From Actinomadura graeca (GTDB lineage: Bacteria > Actinomycetota > Actinomycetes > Streptosporangiales > Streptosporangiaceae), in assembly GCF_019175365.1 (NCBI RefSeq), contig NZ_CP059572.1, forward strand, positions 6,386,001 through 6,450,000: a DNA stretch of 64,000 nt. The letters run 5' to 3'. Below are positions 61,797 to 64,000 of the stretch, piece after piece. The translations under genes and the position numbers were made by a program. The notes beneath the pieces are model-generated. The model was not told the DNA's origin. It searched no databases and worked only from the letters and a program-made list of their open reading frames with translations. Positions within the stretch are counted from its first letter, which is position 1, and every line of letters begins with the position of its first letter.

Positions 61797-62864
61797 TCAG
61801 ATGACCCTGGCGAACCGGTTCTCCGGTTTGCGGATGACCAGCGTGACCTCGCTGTGGTCTGCGGTGAGGCGTCCGCGGCTGAACGCCGAGACGAGGCGGC
61901 ACAGCAGGTCGGCGAGGCCGGTTCCGGCCCCGAGGGCGTCGATGGCCTGCCGGGAGGTGTACTCCTCGGCGACGACCAGCCCGCGCATCACGCAGTACCA
62001 CTGCATGCCCTGCCGGGACGCGACCCGGTCGTAGACCGCGCGGGGCGGGTGGGCGATCCTGGCCCGCGCGGAGCGGGCGTCGGCGTCCTTGGCCGCGGCC
62101 CGGTGCCGCCGCCGCGGCTCCGGGCGCCGCGTGGACGGCTCGTCCTCGGGCCGCGGAGGGAACCCGGCGGGCGGCGGCGCCTCCTGCCGGGCGGGGTCCT
62201 GCCGGGCGGGCGGTTCGGCGGTTCGGCGGGCCTCGGGGCGCGGGCCCGGCTCCGTCCGGGCGGCGAGTGCCCCGGCGGACGTCACCGGGGGCGGCTGGGC
62301 GGGCGTGTCCGCGCCGGCGGCGGAATCGGCGGCGGAATCGGTGGCGGGGTAGGCGACGCGGGCGTGCGCGCCGCGGGCGGCCCGGGCCGCCCGGACGGCG
62401 CGTGACTTCCTGCGGCGGCCGGACGCGTGCATCCACCGGGGGAGGTGCCGGTCGAGGAACCCGAAGGCGGTGTTGCGGTCGCGCAGGTGGACCAGCAGCA
62501 GCCCGCCGGGCTTCAGCGCCGCGACGAACCGGTCGAGGACGAGCTCGGCGTGCGGGACGCGCTCGATCAGGTACGAGGCGTGCACGACGTCGAAGGCGCG
62601 CGGCGGCATCGGCACCGTGCGCAGATCGCCCAGGTACCAGGTGTCGAGATCGGTGCGCTCGCAGGTGTGGGCGCGCAGTTCGGGGGACTCCAGGTCGACG
62701 CCCGTGACCTGGCGGTCGCGGTCGCCGAGCTCCAGCCCCGCCCCCCAGCCGCACCCCGCTTCCAGGATGTGGATCCGCTGCAGGGGCTTCTCGAGGGCGT
62801 ACTGGCGGGCGCGTTCGGAGAAGAGATCGCCGTCGCTGACCGGCGGCGTACGCAGATCGGTCAC
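61797..62864 (-). CDS. SAM-dependent methyltransferase with large disordered insertion
   Basis: 355 aa. The class I Rossmann core is at the N-terminus: HILEAGCGWGAGLELG (SAM loop), VTGVDLES, the acidic DLRTVPMPPRAFDVVHASYLIERV and LVLDRFVAALKPGGLLLVHLRDR. From about residue 155 to 265 there is an Ala/Arg/Pro/Gln/Glu-rich disordered stretch. A folded C-terminal part returns with DRVASRQGMQWYCVMRGLVVAEEYTS and SEVTLVIRKPENRFARVI. TACGCT (62873-62878 complement) is 8 nt before the GTG, so probably leaderless. Substrate unknown; O-methylation of the polysaccharide is one possibility given its place. Confidence 0.82.
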   Translation of the reverse strand: MTDLRTPPVSDGDLFSERARQYALEKPLQRIHILEAGCGWGAGLELGDRDRQVTGVDLESPELRAHTCERTDLDTWYLGDLRTVPMPPRAFDVVHASYLIERVPHAELVLDRFVAALKPGGLLLVHLRDRNTAFGFLDRHLPRWMHASGRRRKSRAVRAARAARGAHARVAYPATDSAADSAAGADTPAQPPPVTSAGALAARTEPGPRPEARRTAEPPARQDPARQEAPPPAGFPPRPEDEPSTRRPEPRRRHRAAAKDADARSARARIAHPPRAVYDRVASRQGMQWYCVMRGLVVAEEYTSRQAIDALGAGTGLADLLCRLVSAFSRGRLTADHSEVTLVIRKPENRFARVI

Positions 62865-63085
62865 AGTCTCGCAGCGTAATCGCCCGACTGCGCTGTGTCC
62901 GCTATTTGCCCATTCTTGGGTGGCGTCGTGTCGCGCCCCGAGGGACGCGTACCCTGGTATCCGGCACCGGGATCCGCTGGGATTCCGGTACTTCGGGCTG
63001 CCCTGAGACCGGACGGGGGGCTCGCGCGGGAACCGGCGGGACAGCCGGAGCGGCCCCCTGAGGGGCGGATCGGGTAGCTGGCGAA

Positions 63086-64000
63086 ATGACGCTCAACGGA
63101 CTTGTCGACCTTGCGTGCACCGACCCCGGGCTGGCGCGCGCGCTGGAGCGCGCGCGGACCGACCACGAGGTCGTCGCGCCGCCCGCACTGTGGCCGATCC
63201 TGGCCGCGGCGCTGAGCCGTGCCACGGGCGCCCCGGCGGGGCGGCGCGGCGTGGTGCTCGCGGTCACCGCGACGGGCCGCGAGGCCGAAGACCTCACCGC
63301 GGCGCTGTCGAGCCTGCTCGACCCCGGCCGCGTGGCGCACTTCCCGGCGTGGGAGACGCTTCCGCACGAGAAGCTGTCGCCGCGCTCGGACACCGTCGGG
63401 CAGCGGCTCGCGGTGCTGCGGCGGCTCGTCCACCCCGGCGCCGGGGACCCGGCCCGCGAGGCGGGGGCGGGCCCCGGGCGGGGCGGCGGCCTGGACGTGG
63501 TCGTGACGCCGATCCGGGCGGTGCTCCAGCCGATCGTGTCCGGGCTGGCCGACCTGGAGCCGGTGCGGCTGTCCTCGGGCGAGGACGCCGAGATGGACGA
63601 CGCCGTCCGGCGGCTGGTGGACGCCGGCTACCACCGCGTCGACCTGGTGGAGAAGCGCGGCGAGATCGCGGTGCGCGGCGGGATCCTGGACGTGTTCCCG
63701 CCCACCGAGGAGCATCCGCTGCGGGTGGAGTTCTGGGGCGACACCGTCGAGGAGATCCGCTACTTCAAGGCGGCGGACCAGCGCTCCCTCGAAGTGGCGC
63801 GGGACGGGCTGTGGGCTCCGCCGTGCCGGGAGCTGCCGCTGACCGAGGAGGTGCGCGGGCGCGCCCGGCGGCTGGCGTCCGAGCATCCGGCGCTGGAGGA
63901 GATCCTCGGCCGGATCGCCGACGGGGACACCGTCGAGGGGATGGAGGCGTTCTCGCCCGTCCTCGCCGAGAGCATGGAGCTGCTGACCGACCTGCTGCCC
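63086..64000 (+). CDS. mfd: Transcription-repair coupling factor Mfd, 3' part beyond the window
   Basis: 305 residues are visible from ATG 63086. They match the Mfd N-terminal UvrB-like damage-recognition module: RVAHFPAWETLPHEKLSPRSDTVGQRLAVLRRL, VVTPIRAVLQPIV, the KRGEIAVRGGILDVFPPTEEHPLRVEFWGDTVEEIRYF block and SLEVARDG. The RNA-polymerase-interaction, helicase and UvrA-inhibiting domains lie to the right. Mfd removes stalled RNA polymerase and recruits UvrABC. The ribosome site is weak. It resumes the mycobacteria-like order after the polysaccharide block. Confidence 0.96.
   Translation, partial: MTLNGLVDLACTDPGLARALERARTDHEVVAPPALWPILAAALSRATGAPAGRRGVVLAVTATGREAEDLTAALSSLLDPGRVAHFPAWETLPHEKLSPRSDTVGQRLAVLRRLVHPGAGDPAREAGAGPGRGGGLDVVVTPIRAVLQPIVSGLADLEPVRLSSGEDAEMDDAVRRLVDAGYHRVDLVEKRGEIAVRGGILDVFPPTEEHPLRVEFWGDTVEEIRYFKAADQRSLEVARDGLWAPPCRELPLTEEVRGRARRLASEHPALEEILGRIADGDTVEGMEAFSPVLAESMELLTDLLP

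Noticed and set aside
61693..62754. Upstream extension of the APS kinase frame
   Set aside because: It is antisense-phase low-complexity sequence within the methyltransferase gene; the kinase protein begins sensibly at 61692.
32685..62864. Mobile genomic island or integrated element
   Set aside because: No integrase, transposase, tRNA-end duplication or plasmid gene was seen at either border, although the block is accessory relative to mycobacteria.

Overview
The window is very GC-rich, starts many genes with GTG, and carries actinobacterial marker genes (rpfB next to ksgA and ispE, a protein O-mannosyltransferase next to rsmI). This points to a high-GC filamentous actinomycete; Thermomonosporaceae (Actinomadura and relatives) is my best guess, from general resemblance only. 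The housekeeping genes follow the Mycobacterium tuberculosis order pmt-rsmI ... metG-tatD-rpfB-ksgA-ispE ... glmU-prs-rplY-pth ... mfd (Rv1002c to Rv1020). The accessory material sits between these conserved blocks.

Layout. 1-4.9 kb: a CorA-type metal channel cut by the left edge, a LacI regulator divergent from an MFS transporter with paired operators between them, and protein O-mannosyltransferase. 4.9-6.2 kb: rsmI and a small zinc-ribbon protein. 6.2-13.4 kb: three polytopic GT-C-like glycosyltransferases and one GT2 polyprenyl-phosphate sugar synthase. 13.7-22.9 kb: metG, tatD, rpfB, ksgA, a GH26-like lipoprotein, ispE, two small membrane proteins and an ABC-F ATPase. 23-27.6 kb: a MarR regulator, an aldo/keto reductase, a trans-aconitate methyltransferase-like gene, and a desaturase/TetR pair, with palindromic operators visible. 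28.1-32.5 kb: tRNA-Gln(UUG), glmU, prs, rplY and pth.

32.7-62.9 kb lies between pth and mfd. It is a 30-kb block for assembling a surface polysaccharide: an initiating phosphoglycosyltransferase, rmlA/B/D and rmlC for dTDP-rhamnose, two GT4 glycosyltransferases (one of the DUF1972 rhamnosyltransferase type), a Wzz-like co-polymerase, a flippase, and an O-antigen ligase/polymerase. Mixed into it is a complete activated-sulfate cycle: cysD, cysN, an APS kinase fused to a degenerate ATP-sulfurylase domain, a PAPS-dependent sulfotransferase, a CysQ-like PAP phosphatase and a TauE/SafE exporter. It also holds secreted proteins: a parallel beta-helix protein, a lipoprotein, a membrane-anchored protein, and two tandem beta-propeller paralogs. 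The simplest reading is a locus for a rhamnose-containing, sulfated exopolysaccharide together with secreted proteins that bind or trim it. mfd begins at 63.1 kb and runs off the right edge.

Regulation. Many genes have a TAnnnT-like -10 element 6-9 nt before the start codon, as expected for leaderless mRNAs. Strong GC-rich hairpins separate most transcription units. I saw no transposase, integrase, CRISPR array or rRNA gene.
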